A stretch of 64,000 nucleotides of DNA, taken from NCBI RefSeq assembly GCF_002979915.1, contig NZ_PCQA01000002.1:186001-250000 (forward strand), given 5' to 3'. The notes beneath the pieces were generated by a model. It was not told the DNA's origin and did no database searches. It saw nothing but the letters and a program-made list of their open reading frames with translations. Source of the stretch: Arthrobacter sp. MYb213. Its GTDB lineage: Bacteria; Actinomycetota; Actinomycetes; Actinomycetales; Micrococcaceae. Shown here piece by piece: positions 29,289 through 37,621 of the stretch (position 1 is the stretch's first letter; every line of letters starts with the position of its first letter). A program made the position numbers and the translations under genes.

Positions 29289-30461
29289 GTGAGCAATTCT
29301 TCTTCTGTCCCCCGCCGTGGAGTACTAATTGGTGGCACCGCTGCCGCGATTACCGGACTATTCGCCGCCAACAGCGTGGCCGCGTCCGCAGCACCGGCAA
29401 AGAAGCCGGGAACGGCCCCTAAGCCAAAACTGAAGTTCGCGTCAGACGGCAAGTTCAAGATCGTTCAGTTCAACGACACCCAGGATGGTCCGCGTACCGA
29501 CCGGCGCACCATCGAACTGATGGAAAAGGTCCTAGATACCGAGAAACCTGGCTTCGCACTCATCAATGGTGATGTCATCAACGGTGATTCCAAGACCACT
29601 ACCGATGTTAAGCAGGCTATCAACAACGTTGTGCAGCCAATGGAGTCCCGAGGGATCCCATGGGCGCTGACTTTCGGCAACCATGATGAAGACTCAATGC
29701 CTAACGGCACGAATATGTCTGACGCCAAGATTCTTGATTTTATCCGCAGCTATAAGTTCAACACCAACTCGAAGAATGACAAGATCTATGGGGAATCGAA
29801 CTCACAGCTGCTAATCGCTTCCTCGAAGAGCTCCAAGCCAGCCTTCGGCATCTGGCTACTTGATTCGAACCGCTACGCTCCAAAGACTGTGGGCGGCCAG
29901 GACTTTGAAGGACTCATGTCCTACGACTGGATCCGACCAGAACAGATCGCCTGGTACCGTGAGGCTTCCAAGGCTACCGAATACCGTTACGGCAAGGTCC
30001 AGTCGTTGATGTTCTTCCACATCCCACTGTGGGAACACCATCACATGTGGTTCGGCTCCCAATTCACTTCGAACGAGGCGGATCACGAAAAGGCGGTCAA
30101 AAAGCACTCCATCGTTGGAGTGAAGAACGAGGGCATCTACACCGGTGCGTTCAACTCCGGCCTGTTCACCGCGTTGCAAGAACGTGGTGATGTACGAGGC
30201 GCTTACTGCGGGCACGACCACGTCAATACCTACATGGGCAACTACTACGGAATTGAGCTTGGCTACGGTCCTGGTACCGGCTTCGGTACCTACGGACTAG
30301 GTGACGCGGAGAACCACCATCTGCGTGGCGCTCGTGTCTTTGAACTCGATGAAAACAAGGATGGTGTTTACACCGGCACCCGCACCGTGTTCGCCAAGAA
30401 GCTAGGGCTTGACATGGGCACTCGGGAACAGGCTCTCGACGAACCGCTGCCACTGCCTTAA
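29289..30461 (+). CDS. Tat-exported metallophosphoesterase (purple-acid-phosphatase-like)
   Basis: A 390-residue calcineurin-like phosphoesterase. The N-terminus MSNSSSVPRRGVLIGGTAA is a Tat signal with twin arginines, followed by an Ala-rich stretch. Metal-binding motifs run in order: IVQFNDTQDGP, ALINGDVIN, FGNHDEDS, a mid-protein FFHIPLWEHHHMW, and GHDHVNTY. This is the layout of Dcr2-type phosphatases. The first motif has Gln where many members have His. It probably releases phosphate from extracellular esters. The start is GTG 29289, with AAAGGTG eight bases upstream; an in-frame ATG 15 bases earlier would put the ribosome binding site inside the gene. It ends about 100 bases before the broken GCS2 copy. 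Confidence 0.88.
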   Translation: MSNSSSVPRRGVLIGGTAAAITGLFAANSVAASAAPAKKPGTAPKPKLKFASDGKFKIVQFNDTQDGPRTDRRTIELMEKVLDTEKPGFALINGDVINGDSKTTTDVKQAINNVVQPMESRGIPWALTFGNHDEDSMPNGTNMSDAKILDFIRSYKFNTNSKNDKIYGESNSQLLIASSKSSKPAFGIWLLDSNRYAPKTVGGQDFEGLMSYDWIRPEQIAWYREASKATEYRYGKVQSLMFFHIPLWEHHHMWFGSQFTSNEADHEKAVKKHSIVGVKNEGIYTGAFNSGLFTALQERGDVRGAYCGHDHVNTYMGNYYGIELGYGPGTGFGTYGLGDAENHHLRGARVFELDENKDGVYTGTRTVFAKKLGLDMGTREQALDEPLPLP

Positions 30462-30559
30462 CCCAAATCTACTCAGAGCCGTTGACCCGCGGGACTTGTC
30501 TGCATGGCAGGACCAACGGGGTCTGGGCCTAAATGTCCGAGGTCTTATGGATGTCGGGG

Positions 30560-31209
30560 ACGGGCTGCGAGCCAACGTCCGCCGGCTCCACGAAGTCACC
30601 GACCCTATGGGCGTAGATCTCTACTGCGCAGGCTCGAACCCCTTTGCCGCACCAACTTCTTAGCCGGTGACTGACAAAGAACGCTACGCAAACCTCATTG
30701 ACCGCACCCAGTGGTGGGGACGCCAAATGGTCATCGATGACATCTCCGAAATTCGCTGGGACGTCCGCCCGGTCAACCGCCTCGGTACCGTGGAAATGCG
30801 TATCTGCGACGGCATGAGCTCACTCGAAGACATCTCCGCCATCACTGCATTAACCCAGTGCTTGGTCCACGACATGTCTATGTCTCTTGAAGCGGGCTAC
30901 AAGATCCCTGTTATGCCAGCGTGGCACCGCGTCGAGAATAAATGGCGCGTAGCCCGCTATGGCCTAGACGCGATCATTATTCTCAACGCCCAAGGTGACG
31001 AAATATTGGTAACGGACCACCTGCGCAACGAGGTGAAGCGTCTAGCTCCGGTGGCTGAACAGCTCGGATGCCAAGACGAACTTCAAGGAATCATTCGCCT
31101 CATTGAGCGCGGTGCCGGATACCAGATCCAACGGCAGATTTTCGCGACTACAGGCGGCGATTTCCAAGCCGTCGTCAAGGACAACGTTGCGCAAATGAAC
31201 GCTGTCTAA
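30560..31209 (+). pseudogene. Broken second copy of the GCS2 glutamate-cysteine ligase gene
   Basis: From about 30560 the sequence matches 12411-13315 of the intact gene. The first 80 or so codons are missing. An in-frame stop TAG at 30661-30663 replaces the glutamine codon CAG of the intact copy (TSQPV becomes TS-stop-PV). Exactly 255 bases (85 codons) are deleted between two GTCATC repeats, which occur at 12581 and 12836 in the intact gene; the IHVHVG active-site segment is lost. The remaining protein sequence is nearly identical to the intact copy, whereas many third codon positions differ. Homology ends at the stop codon. It cannot give a working enzyme. Confidence 0.92.
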
Positions 31210-31673
31210 GTGGCTCTTAAAAGTAAAGCGTGGTGCAGGATGCCTAGAATCTAACCTGCCAGTTGCTCCCAGAGCAGCCACTACGTGACTCACAGCCTTA
31301 CTTAATTTTCGGGGTCACCACGCTGAAAATCAAAGAGTCTCACCTGAGAACAGGCACAACCGGTCTCCCCAGATCCGAGCATGATCTACACCGCACCCAA
31401 CCGTGCATTCCACAACCCCAAATCAATAAGCATTCTGTCCCAATCATTTGCCGCCAGTCTGGCGACGAATGATGAGACACCCAAAATAGTTCACTTCATT
31501 CAGCGTGAACTGAATCTATTGGGACCTAAATCATGCCTACGATGAAGTCAACACAGGGACAACCCGTTATAGAAGATATCTGCATGCAGGTCTGGGGCAT
31601 CCCTATGTGTCAGGATTGGTGAGAACTAACAATGCGCGTGGGTTTAAGGGACGAGTACTGGAGCGGTGGGCGT
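31210..31673. other. Gene-free junction between the GCS2 relic and the island
   Basis: No convincing gene. A hairpin with arms ATCATT and CGCCA (31444-31472) is followed by a dyad AGTTCAC (31488-31494) / GTGAACT (31505-31511), which may be an operator for the downstream DUF4238-like gene. Base composition drops in GC from here on, consistent with the start of acquired DNA. Confidence 0.35.
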
Positions 31674-32420
31674 ATGACAAAAGATGCTACGAGCACCAGA
31701 CAACAGGGCAAGGTAAAACGTGCTCACATGATATCCCGCGGGTACCTCCAACCTTGGGGGGACAGCCGGAAGCAGGTAGATGTGATCGATGTTGAGAAAC
31801 GTCGGGGCTTCACAACGGGAGTGGTCAACGCAACAGTTGTGAACTATGCCTACGATCCTTCCCTGCTGACACATGATTTAGAAGATCAATTCCAGAAAAT
31901 CGAAAGCCGTGGGATTCCTGCACTCGTCAAGCTCAGATATGGTCATAGGTTGGAGACAGAGGAGAAGACCAGCGTTGTTAGTTTTCTCGATATGCACCTC
32001 GATCGAGGAAGATACGCTGATCAGGCTCAGGTGAGTACGTCTGCACTGGTTCTCAAAACGGGAGGCCGGATGGAACATGAAAATTTGAACCTTGGTGACC
32101 GGTTTCTACTATCTCAGTCCCTGAAAGATGTCACGAGATTGTCGTCCATGAAGCTTGAAAGTCTTCCTTGGAAAGTTCATGAAGCAGAAGGACTTGTAAC
32201 CGGAGATGGAGCAGTCATGCTTTGGCGCAAAAGCGCTGGAAGCCGGATCGTTGCTGTTACTTTCCCAATGTCTCCCAACAAGTTACTCGTTATTGGCAAC
32301 GATTTTGTTCCCCTTATTAGCGAACACCTCAATGATTTAATGACAAGGAAATGTCGCCGTTGGATCGTCGGTGCTCGTGGAAGTCTGAACTTAGGCTGGG
32401 CCACATCCGACGATTACTAG
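31674..32420 (+). CDS. DUF4238-like protein
   Basis: A 248-residue soluble protein if started at ATG 31674, with GGAG 11 bases upstream; the frame is open from ATG 31632. Features that recall DUF4238 are KRAHMISRGYLQPWGDSRKQ near the N-terminus (conserved His plus a Tyr-Leu-Pro-Trp/Phe segment), a mid-region RFLLSQSLKDVTRLSSMKLESLPWKV, and the C-terminal FPMSPNKLLVIGNDFV. DUF4238 proteins are of unknown function and often occur in defence and mobile regions. Assignment rests on pattern memory and not on a search. It is the first gene of the accessory island and stands alone. Confidence 0.55.
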   Translation: MTKDATSTRQQGKVKRAHMISRGYLQPWGDSRKQVDVIDVEKRRGFTTGVVNATVVNYAYDPSLLTHDLEDQFQKIESRGIPALVKLRYGHRLETEEKTSVVSFLDMHLDRGRYADQAQVSTSALVLKTGGRMEHENLNLGDRFLLSQSLKDVTRLSSMKLESLPWKVHEAEGLVTGDGAVMLWRKSAGSRIVAVTFPMSPNKLLVIGNDFVPLISEHLNDLMTRKCRRWIVGARGSLNLGWATSDDY

Positions 32421-32496
32421 AAATTTTGTGAACATAAGAATGTGTTGGCCGTTACCCCTTATGGCAACTCTTAGGTACTTAGCTGCGAAGTCGAAG

Positions 32497-33887
32497 TCAC
32501 TTATTTAGAGAATTTTCGGCGGCCAAGAAATCCCGGAGCATCTCGATTTGGCCGAGAATTTCGTCAAAAGTAACCAGTCGAAGACTCCCAAGGTTCTCGC
32601 GGTAAAGTTCGAATGAATACTTCTTCGCATCATTGTCTAGTTGGGTTGATAGTCCTGCAACTACAAAACATCGCGGCTTAGTACTTTTCCAGGCGTAGCT
32701 ATTTATTCGTTTTTTGTCGGCTCTTCGTGCTGAATCAGTTTTCGTGCCTGGTCGAGCACTTGAACGACAGAGCCTCCAATTTCTGAAGGAATCTTGTAAA
32801 CACCCCCACGATAAGTGGATGCGGAGATGAGTTGTGTATGTGGCTTTTTGATTTCCACGATTGCTACATTGCCTGTGAGTTTGTTCATCATCAGGTAGTC
32901 GGTGATTTTTCGTCCCTTCAGACTCTTTGAATCGTCAACTATATGAGTTTGGGAATCTAATAGTGCAGTCGGTTCCGCCAAAAAGCAGCTGTAGTGCGAA
33001 AATATTTCTTTCGAAGAATTTTTGCCACCAACCTTCCGGATGTTTTCTTTCTATAGCATCGCCGAACTCAATGATCAGTCGATCTAAACTGACCAATTGA
33101 ATGTCCTATTGGAGTTCCGCCAGTTTCTCCGGTTGCTCAGCTGCGATCTGAGTCGCGTTTTTTGCTGTAGCTGAAACCAATGCATTCTGTTCTTAGATGT
33201 TAAGAGGTTGCATGCCGGACGCAACTTTGGTCATCCATCGGGAGTCGGCGTATCTCCCGAACGATATGGTTTTCGGTGTCAAGACGAGGGCACTGGCCAG
33301 TTGGTTGTGAACGTATGCCTCCCTGACGCGACCTACTGCCATCGCTCCACGAGTGCCAATCCGGTTCAGCTCAGATCGGATTTTGCTGAAAATTTCAAGT
33401 GGCAAGACAAAGTGATCTCCGGCGATTCGCGTAGCGTTGGAATCCTCAAATACAAGGCCGCTACACCAAGTTTGTTGTTCGATCAGCGAAATAAGTGGAC
33501 GGCACAATTTACTCAGCCCAAGACCATACTCGGGTGACTTTGAGAATCCTTCAGGGAGACACCCAGAATTTCTCCCAGCTCCTCAGTTCCTTCAAAGTCG
33601 CGAGGGAGGACAATTCGACGGATTTGATCATATTTCGGACCCAAATCTCCAGTCATTCCGCCTGCAGTTTTTATGGGGAAGATTATCAGTCGATGATTTG
33701 TGGAATCAGCTTCAATTATCTGAATTCGCGTCGTCGGAGACTGGCCGTCAGGAGGCGTCTTTTCCGAGAAAGACGAGGGTATAAAATATCCGCGTAGGAT
33801 ACCTTGATCATCCCATCTGCCGTGTTCAAGATCTCCTCTGGAAACATTTTGTAACCCGTATGCTGCCACCCAATGACCAACTTCCAC
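32497..33887 (-). pseudogene. sduA: Decayed Shedu-type (DUF4263) anti-phage nuclease gene
   Basis: Joined across frames, the minus strand encodes a Shedu-like protein. From the N-terminal side: a segment ending LPRDFEGTEELGEILGVS (33887 to about 33550), a frameshift, then SPEYGLGLSKLCRPLISLIE and onward to 33196. Stop codons TAA (33193-33195) and TAG (33106-33108) interrupt the frame before EGWWQKFFERNIFALQLLFG. A second frameshift lies at the A/T run near 32980. The nuclease core follows as ITDYLMMNKLTGNVAIVEIK, with a D-ExK layout. A third frameshift lies at the T run 32710-32715. The typical C-terminus is STKPRCFVVAGLSTQLD and SFELYRENLGSLRLVTFDEI, ending at 32497. Three frameshifts and two nonsense codons mean it is dead. 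Confidence 0.75.
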
Positions 33888-34403
33888 ACGATTCCAGAAA
33901 TCGTCTATTCAGACTATGTCAGTTCGCAACGGACGATGCGAAACTAGAACAACAACTGTACAGCCATGGTTACCAGTTTCGAACACCGGAATGGAATTTT
34001 AAGACGTGTATAAAGTGCATCTTTCTTCTTCGAATAGTAATGATCGTGTGCAGTCGAATATACGTGAATTAATTTGTGCGAAATCTACAAAAGGCTGCGG
34101 TGGGCACCCACAGTTGGGAAATAGGGACGCCAAGTTATCAATAAACAACCGGCAGATTCTGATGACGTCATCATCGCACTCTGCTCCAACAGGCTCCGCC
34201 GGGGCCCCGAAAGAACCGAAAGAAAAGTAAACAACGGCTAACCATCAGGAATTTTTAGTCATGCATTCACAGCCGACTGCGGGCAGCTGATTTCTTCATC
34301 AGCTTCTTTGGCGAGCATGCCTTGGATTGTCGGCTTCGTTTTTGAAAGATCCAAAATCAAATTGAAACGCGTAGCGCGGCAACGGTACTGCGGCCAGACG
34401 CAA
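33888..34403. other. Gene-free AT-rich stretch upstream of the Shedu relic
   Basis: The Shedu frame may extend to about 33975 (reading DDFWNRVEVGHWVAAYG with a further TGA before it). Beyond that, no gene, repeat or promoter is recognisable. Low GC compared with the core part. Confidence 0.4.
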
Positions 34404-34444
34404 AGGTGCCCTTCGCGCTTCCTAAGGAAGCACGAAGGGCACCT
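34404..34444 (-). terminator. Terminator of the hypothetical gene 34450-34872
   Basis: A 12-bp stem AGGTGCCCTTCG (34404-34415) with its complement (34433-34444) and an inner GCTTCC/GGAAGC pair. TTTG follows on the minus strand. It starts 5 bases beyond the stop codon. Confidence 0.75.
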
Positions 34445-34449
34445 GAATC

Positions 34450-34872
34450 TTATTTAGCCCAGCTGGGATCAAACGGTTCGCACAGTCCTTCGATGGGTTG
34501 GAACTCCTGAGGGTTCAATCCCTGCAGTTCCTCGGGCCCGTCGGCTTGCCCGCTAGCCCAATACCAGTACGCCTCTTTACTGATCGCCAAGCTTCGCGCG
34601 TCACGCGTGCGATACCAGCATGCGGTTACGTCCCCCTCGACGTAGGTGCAGTACCCAAACAATTTTCCTTGCTCGTCTTCGGCCTGTGCGACGGCGAAGA
34701 TGATGTATGGCCAGGATCCAAGGTCCCACCCGACTCGGCCCCACAAAGCTAGTTCGTGCCAATCGGTTCCGGTGAGGCTTTCCATCCAGTCATACCCTTC
34801 ACCGTAGACGTCGCGCTGAGGCGTGGCTGGGACGGTGACAGCTTCCTGGGTGTCTTTGGTTTTCCTCTGCAT
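34450..34872 (-). CDS. Hypothetical protein with a shared long leader
   Basis: A 140-residue acidic, aromatic-rich soluble protein that I do not recognise. It has YDWMESLTGTDWHELALWGR near residues 25-45, then a strand-rich core (WPYIIFAVAQAEDEQGKLFG, TACWYRTRDARSLAISKEAY). No membrane span or signal is present. ATG 34872 is chosen for GAAAGGAACC just upstream; the frame opens at 34926. The region upstream (34940-35215) resembles the region before the DUF4192 gene at 52970, so the two genes may share regulation. Such orphan genes with DUF4192 companions are common on actinobacterial plasmids and integrative elements. Confidence 0.65.
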   Translation of the reverse strand: MQRKTKDTQEAVTVPATPQRDVYGEGYDWMESLTGTDWHELALWGRVGWDLGSWPYIIFAVAQAEDEQGKLFGYCTYVEGDVTACWYRTRDARSLAISKEAYWYWASGQADGPEELQGLNPQEFQPIEGLCEPFDPSWAK

Positions 34873-34939
34873 CTTTGGTTCCTTTCGCCTTGGGCGAGAG
34901 GGACAGAGAACTAACCACCTGCTCAACGACTCCCTCAGT

Positions 34940-35215
34940 TGTTTTTTGCCTGCTGACGAAATGAAATGAAGCGGGGTCAGCCGGAAAACCCATCAACCCG
35001 CTAGGGGTGTGAAAGCAATAAAATCCTGGGTCGGAAGAAGCGACGAAGGAGCGCGGTCCAAGAATTTTTGGTGGAGCACGCCCGAAGCGCAGCAAGTGGC
35101 TTGTGGGTTTGGAGGTGGCCCGTACACTCCGAAGGACAGCAGCAAAAAATGAAAAAACCGGACGCATTCCGGTCAACAGTCGGCCGCGCCAGCGGACGCC
35201 CGTTTCTTCCAGACA
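34940..35215 (-). repeat. Leader element A, diverged copy of 53035-53340
   Basis: Blocks shared in the same order with the region before the DUF4192 gene are a T-run followed by a TGCTG-(A/G)CGAAATGA-like block, GCAGC(A/G)AG(T/G)GGCTTGTG, ACTCCGAA(G/C)GACA(G/A)CA and GG(C/T)GCCAGCG-like GC-rich ends. On the minus strand an early hairpin ACCGGA-ATGCG-TCCGGT followed by TTTTTT (around 35154-35173) looks like an intrinsic terminator ahead of the gene. That fits an attenuated leader RNA, or a promoter element active on mobile DNA. Confidence 0.55.
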
Positions 35216-35484
35216 GACGATCTGGGAATCTATAGAAATCCGTAATCAGAAGCGATCAGCAGTCCGAAAGGTCTTACATCTCTAGGCAGCGGAGCCTGCC
35301 TTAGCGATTCAACTCCGAGTAACAACTTAAAACTACTTATTTTCCAGGACAAATAAGTTCGCATGACGAATAATAAGTATTGATTGTCATCGACAAAATA
35401 TCAGATACAAGGACCTGAACACTGAGGTTAATTCATAACTCAAGTTAATGACATTCACCACTTGACCACAATAAACATAGAAAA

Positions 35485-35543
35485 ATCGGCTTGAACGGTT
35501 AATAATGGAAGCGTCTAAACAACCCAAAACCGAACAAGCCGAT
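35485..35543 (+). promoter_or_regulatory. Start-codon-sequestering hairpin of the IS transposase
   Basis: ATCGGCTTG-AA-CGGTT (35485-35500) pairs with AACCG-AA-CAAGCCGAT (35528-35543): 14 of 16 positions pair, with a symmetric AA/AA internal loop. The ATG of the transposase (35542-35544) is inside the 3' arm. Any transcript entering from outside would hide the start codon, while a promoter inside the loop would yield free mRNA. Such read-through protection is known in other IS families. Confidence 0.65.
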
Positions 35544-36351
35544 GGACTACAAGTATATAACTGGACTGCCCCTACCCAAATTCATGGAACTACAAGACAG
35601 GATCGCCCAGATCCTCGATGGCAGGCCCCGAACCCCAGAAACCGCCGGTGGACGTCCCGTGGCGCTGAGTCTGCATGAACAGCTTCGCCTCGTCTTAGAG
35701 ATCCTACGGTTCAATCTCCGCCAAGCTTACGCTGCAGCGAAGTACGGTGTCAGTCAACCGACTGTCTCACGGATCTATCGGCGCTTCATGCCACTGATCA
35801 GCCAAGCGTTGTCCTTTGAAGCACCCGAGATCCACGCGGCCTTAGCTAAAGGTGAATCGTTGATCGTGGATGGTACTGACGTGCCCGTTCGTAAACATAA
35901 GCCTGCTATCAGGACGCATTATTCCGGGAAGAAAAAGCGTCATTGCGTTTCTGTCCAGGTCATCACCACGCTGGGAGGCAGAGCCTTGCATGTGAGTGAG
36001 CCAGTACCTGGGCGTATTCATGATAGGAATGCTCTCAGCTCCACCGGAGTTGAGAAATTGCTTGCCGGGTCACCGTATCTAGCTGATCTGGGATATCAAG
36101 GAACCGGCGCGATGATCCCTTACAAGAAAGGTCATCGCCCTGGAGCTGGTGAGTTGATTGAGCATGACAAGGTGTTCAACAAGCAGCTATCCAAGTATCG
36201 TGCGTCAGTAGAACGCGGCAATTCGCATCTGAAGAACTGGAAAATTCTCTCCGAGATTTACCGAGGTGTGTTCCATGAGTTGCCGGTGGTGATTCGGATT
36301 GTTTCACGGCTCGAATTCTTCCGGGACAACGTCCTGGGAACGAGGTATTGA
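35542..36351 (+). CDS. IS5-family transposase (DDE_Tnp_4 type)
   Basis: A 269-residue transposase, apparently intact. The N-terminal helix-turn-helix is at about residues 45-85 (LRLVLEILRFNLRQAYAAAK, YGVSQPTVSRIYRRF). The DDE triad is seen as SLIVDGTDVPV (Asp), YLADLGYQGTGAMIPY (Asp) and ASVERGNSHLKNWKIL (Glu). The pattern suits the IS5 superfamily group with the DDE_Tnp_4 domain. It starts at ATG 35542 inside a hairpin. No frameshift is required for expression. Confidence 0.88.
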   Translation: MDYKYITGLPLPKFMELQDRIAQILDGRPRTPETAGGRPVALSLHEQLRLVLEILRFNLRQAYAAAKYGVSQPTVSRIYRRFMPLISQALSFEAPEIHAALAKGESLIVDGTDVPVRKHKPAIRTHYSGKKKRHCVSVQVITTLGGRALHVSEPVPGRIHDRNALSSTGVEKLLAGSPYLADLGYQGTGAMIPYKKGHRPGAGELIEHDKVFNKQLSKYRASVERGNSHLKNWKILSEIYRGVFHELPVVIRIVSRLEFFRDNVLGTRY

Positions 36352-36394
36352 ATAGACCTCACTAGATTTTCACATTCAATGAGATAATACTCGT

Positions 36395-37168
36395 ATGTCT
36401 AATAAGATTTTACTTCCTCATATCTTGACCCAGTCGATCAAGATCACCACTTTGTCTGCCGATGAGGAGGAGATAGAAACTGGCACTGGATTTACAGTCA
36501 CCAATCTAGACGCGACGTGGTTAGTAACCAACAGGCATGTGCTCATTGGCCGAAAGCCTGGTACTAATGAATACACTGATCTAGGTAGGCGTCAGCCTAC
36601 CAAAGCAAAAATTACTTGGGTTGAAGATGATCTTAGTTCAAGAAATTTAGTCATTGAACTTTTCTCAGAAGACAAATCAGAGCTCTGGATCGAGCATCCA
36701 CCACTCGCACATGCTTTGGATCTAGTGGCTATCCAGGTTCCCAGCAATACATTTGTTGATGTGGATCTATTGCCGAGCCCCGATGATGATCCAGGCTACG
36801 TGGTAACTTCAGGTGATCCGATCGTAGTAATTGGCTTTCCGTTCGGACTCAGCGCGGGATTAGATGGACTCCCCATAATGTTTTCAGGAATTGTTGCTTC
36901 GCCACCAGGAATTTTAATCAATGAGCAGCCTCGGTTTTTGATCGATAGCAGGACAAGACCCGGCTTGTCAGGTTCTCCGGTTTACTATTACCCAAATGCT
37001 TCCGCACTTCGCAAAGGAGCAAGCAATGAGGTTCATTTCCCTTCTCCTAAATTCTTGGGTCTGTATTGCGGCCGGGTTAACGACGATTCGGATCTTGGGT
37101 ATGTCATTGACGCATTCGAGATAGCTCGCACCATTGTCCACAAACGTCCTGGCGTGCTATTTGTATAG
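36395..37168 (+). CDS. Stand-alone trypsin-like serine protease
   Basis: A 257-residue protein consisting of a chymotrypsin-fold protease only. The triad reads TWLVTNRHVLIGR (His at about residue 48), HALDLVAIQVP (Asp) and DSRTRPGLSGSPVYY (Ser in GLSGSP). No signal peptide, membrane span or PDZ domain is present, so it is cytosolic, unlike DegP/HtrA proteases. Cytosolic trypsin-like domains in defence islands are often effectors activated by a sensor. No sensor is fused or clearly adjacent here; the nearest intact neighbour is the PH/SHOCT protein gene 450 bases on. It follows the IS element by 43 bases, so its original partner may have been lost. Confidence 0.82.
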   Translation: MSNKILLPHILTQSIKITTLSADEEEIETGTGFTVTNLDATWLVTNRHVLIGRKPGTNEYTDLGRRQPTKAKITWVEDDLSSRNLVIELFSEDKSELWIEHPPLAHALDLVAIQVPSNTFVDVDLLPSPDDDPGYVVTSGDPIVVIGFPFGLSAGLDGLPIMFSGIVASPPGILINEQPRFLIDSRTRPGLSGSPVYYYPNASALRKGASNEVHFPSPKFLGLYCGRVNDDSDLGYVIDAFEIARTIVHKRPGVLFV

Positions 37169-37621
37169 TCCACCATTAAGATCCGCGCAGTTTCGCAAAA
37201 ATCTACAGGCAGTATTCGATGCCGCATTCGTGTCGACATTTTCCAAGTAGTAATAGTTCCCCGCGCATTTCTGTTTTGCTGACGTGCTCCGACATCGACA
37301 AGTAAGGTCTTGCAACCTATGCGTTGCAAGACCTCTCACCCTTCTCACTCGCTCAGGTTGAAAATCTCGAATGTTCAACATCCTGAAGTTCTTCCAACCA
37401 TGTATTGCAACTGGTCACGTGAATTCGGAGTAGCAGCTTTGGTTGCGAAACACTTCCGTAACGGGTTATTTAGAGCGAAGCCGGTTAGACATAGCCATCT
37501 CCGAAGCCAGCCAGAACTGCCTGTTGCCCAGAAACTCTTCCACTGCTTCTAGCAGTAAGGATTTCGCCTGTATATTTCACTTGTACCTTTAATAAGAACA
37601 GCAACAAAAACCAGGAGAAAC
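37169..37621. other. Gene-free stretch with a perfect 12-bp inverted repeat
   Basis: No gene is credible. AGGTCTTGCAAC (37305-37316) and its exact complement (37323-37334) form a hairpin with a 6-base loop and no T-run; it may end the protease transcript or be a protein site. A weaker dyad GTTGAA / TTCAAC (37357-37379) follows. AGGAG just before 37622 belongs to the next gene. Confidence 0.45.

Larger units (their letters stand above)
35485..36351 (+). mobile_element. IS5-like insertion sequence (ends not resolved)
   Basis: Contains one complete transposase gene and, at its 5' end, a 16-bp imperfect inverted repeat (35485-35500 with 35528-35543) that folds over the start codon. Terminal inverted repeats and a target duplication could not be fixed with confidence; short GAAAATC-like matches on both sides were not convincing. 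The element lies in AT-rich DNA between the hypothetical gene's leader and the protease gene. Confidence 0.7.

Noticed and set aside
35440-36400. Terminal inverted repeats of the IS5-like element
   Set aside because: Only short GAAAATC and ACATTCA matches were found at the two sides, not enough to set the ends.
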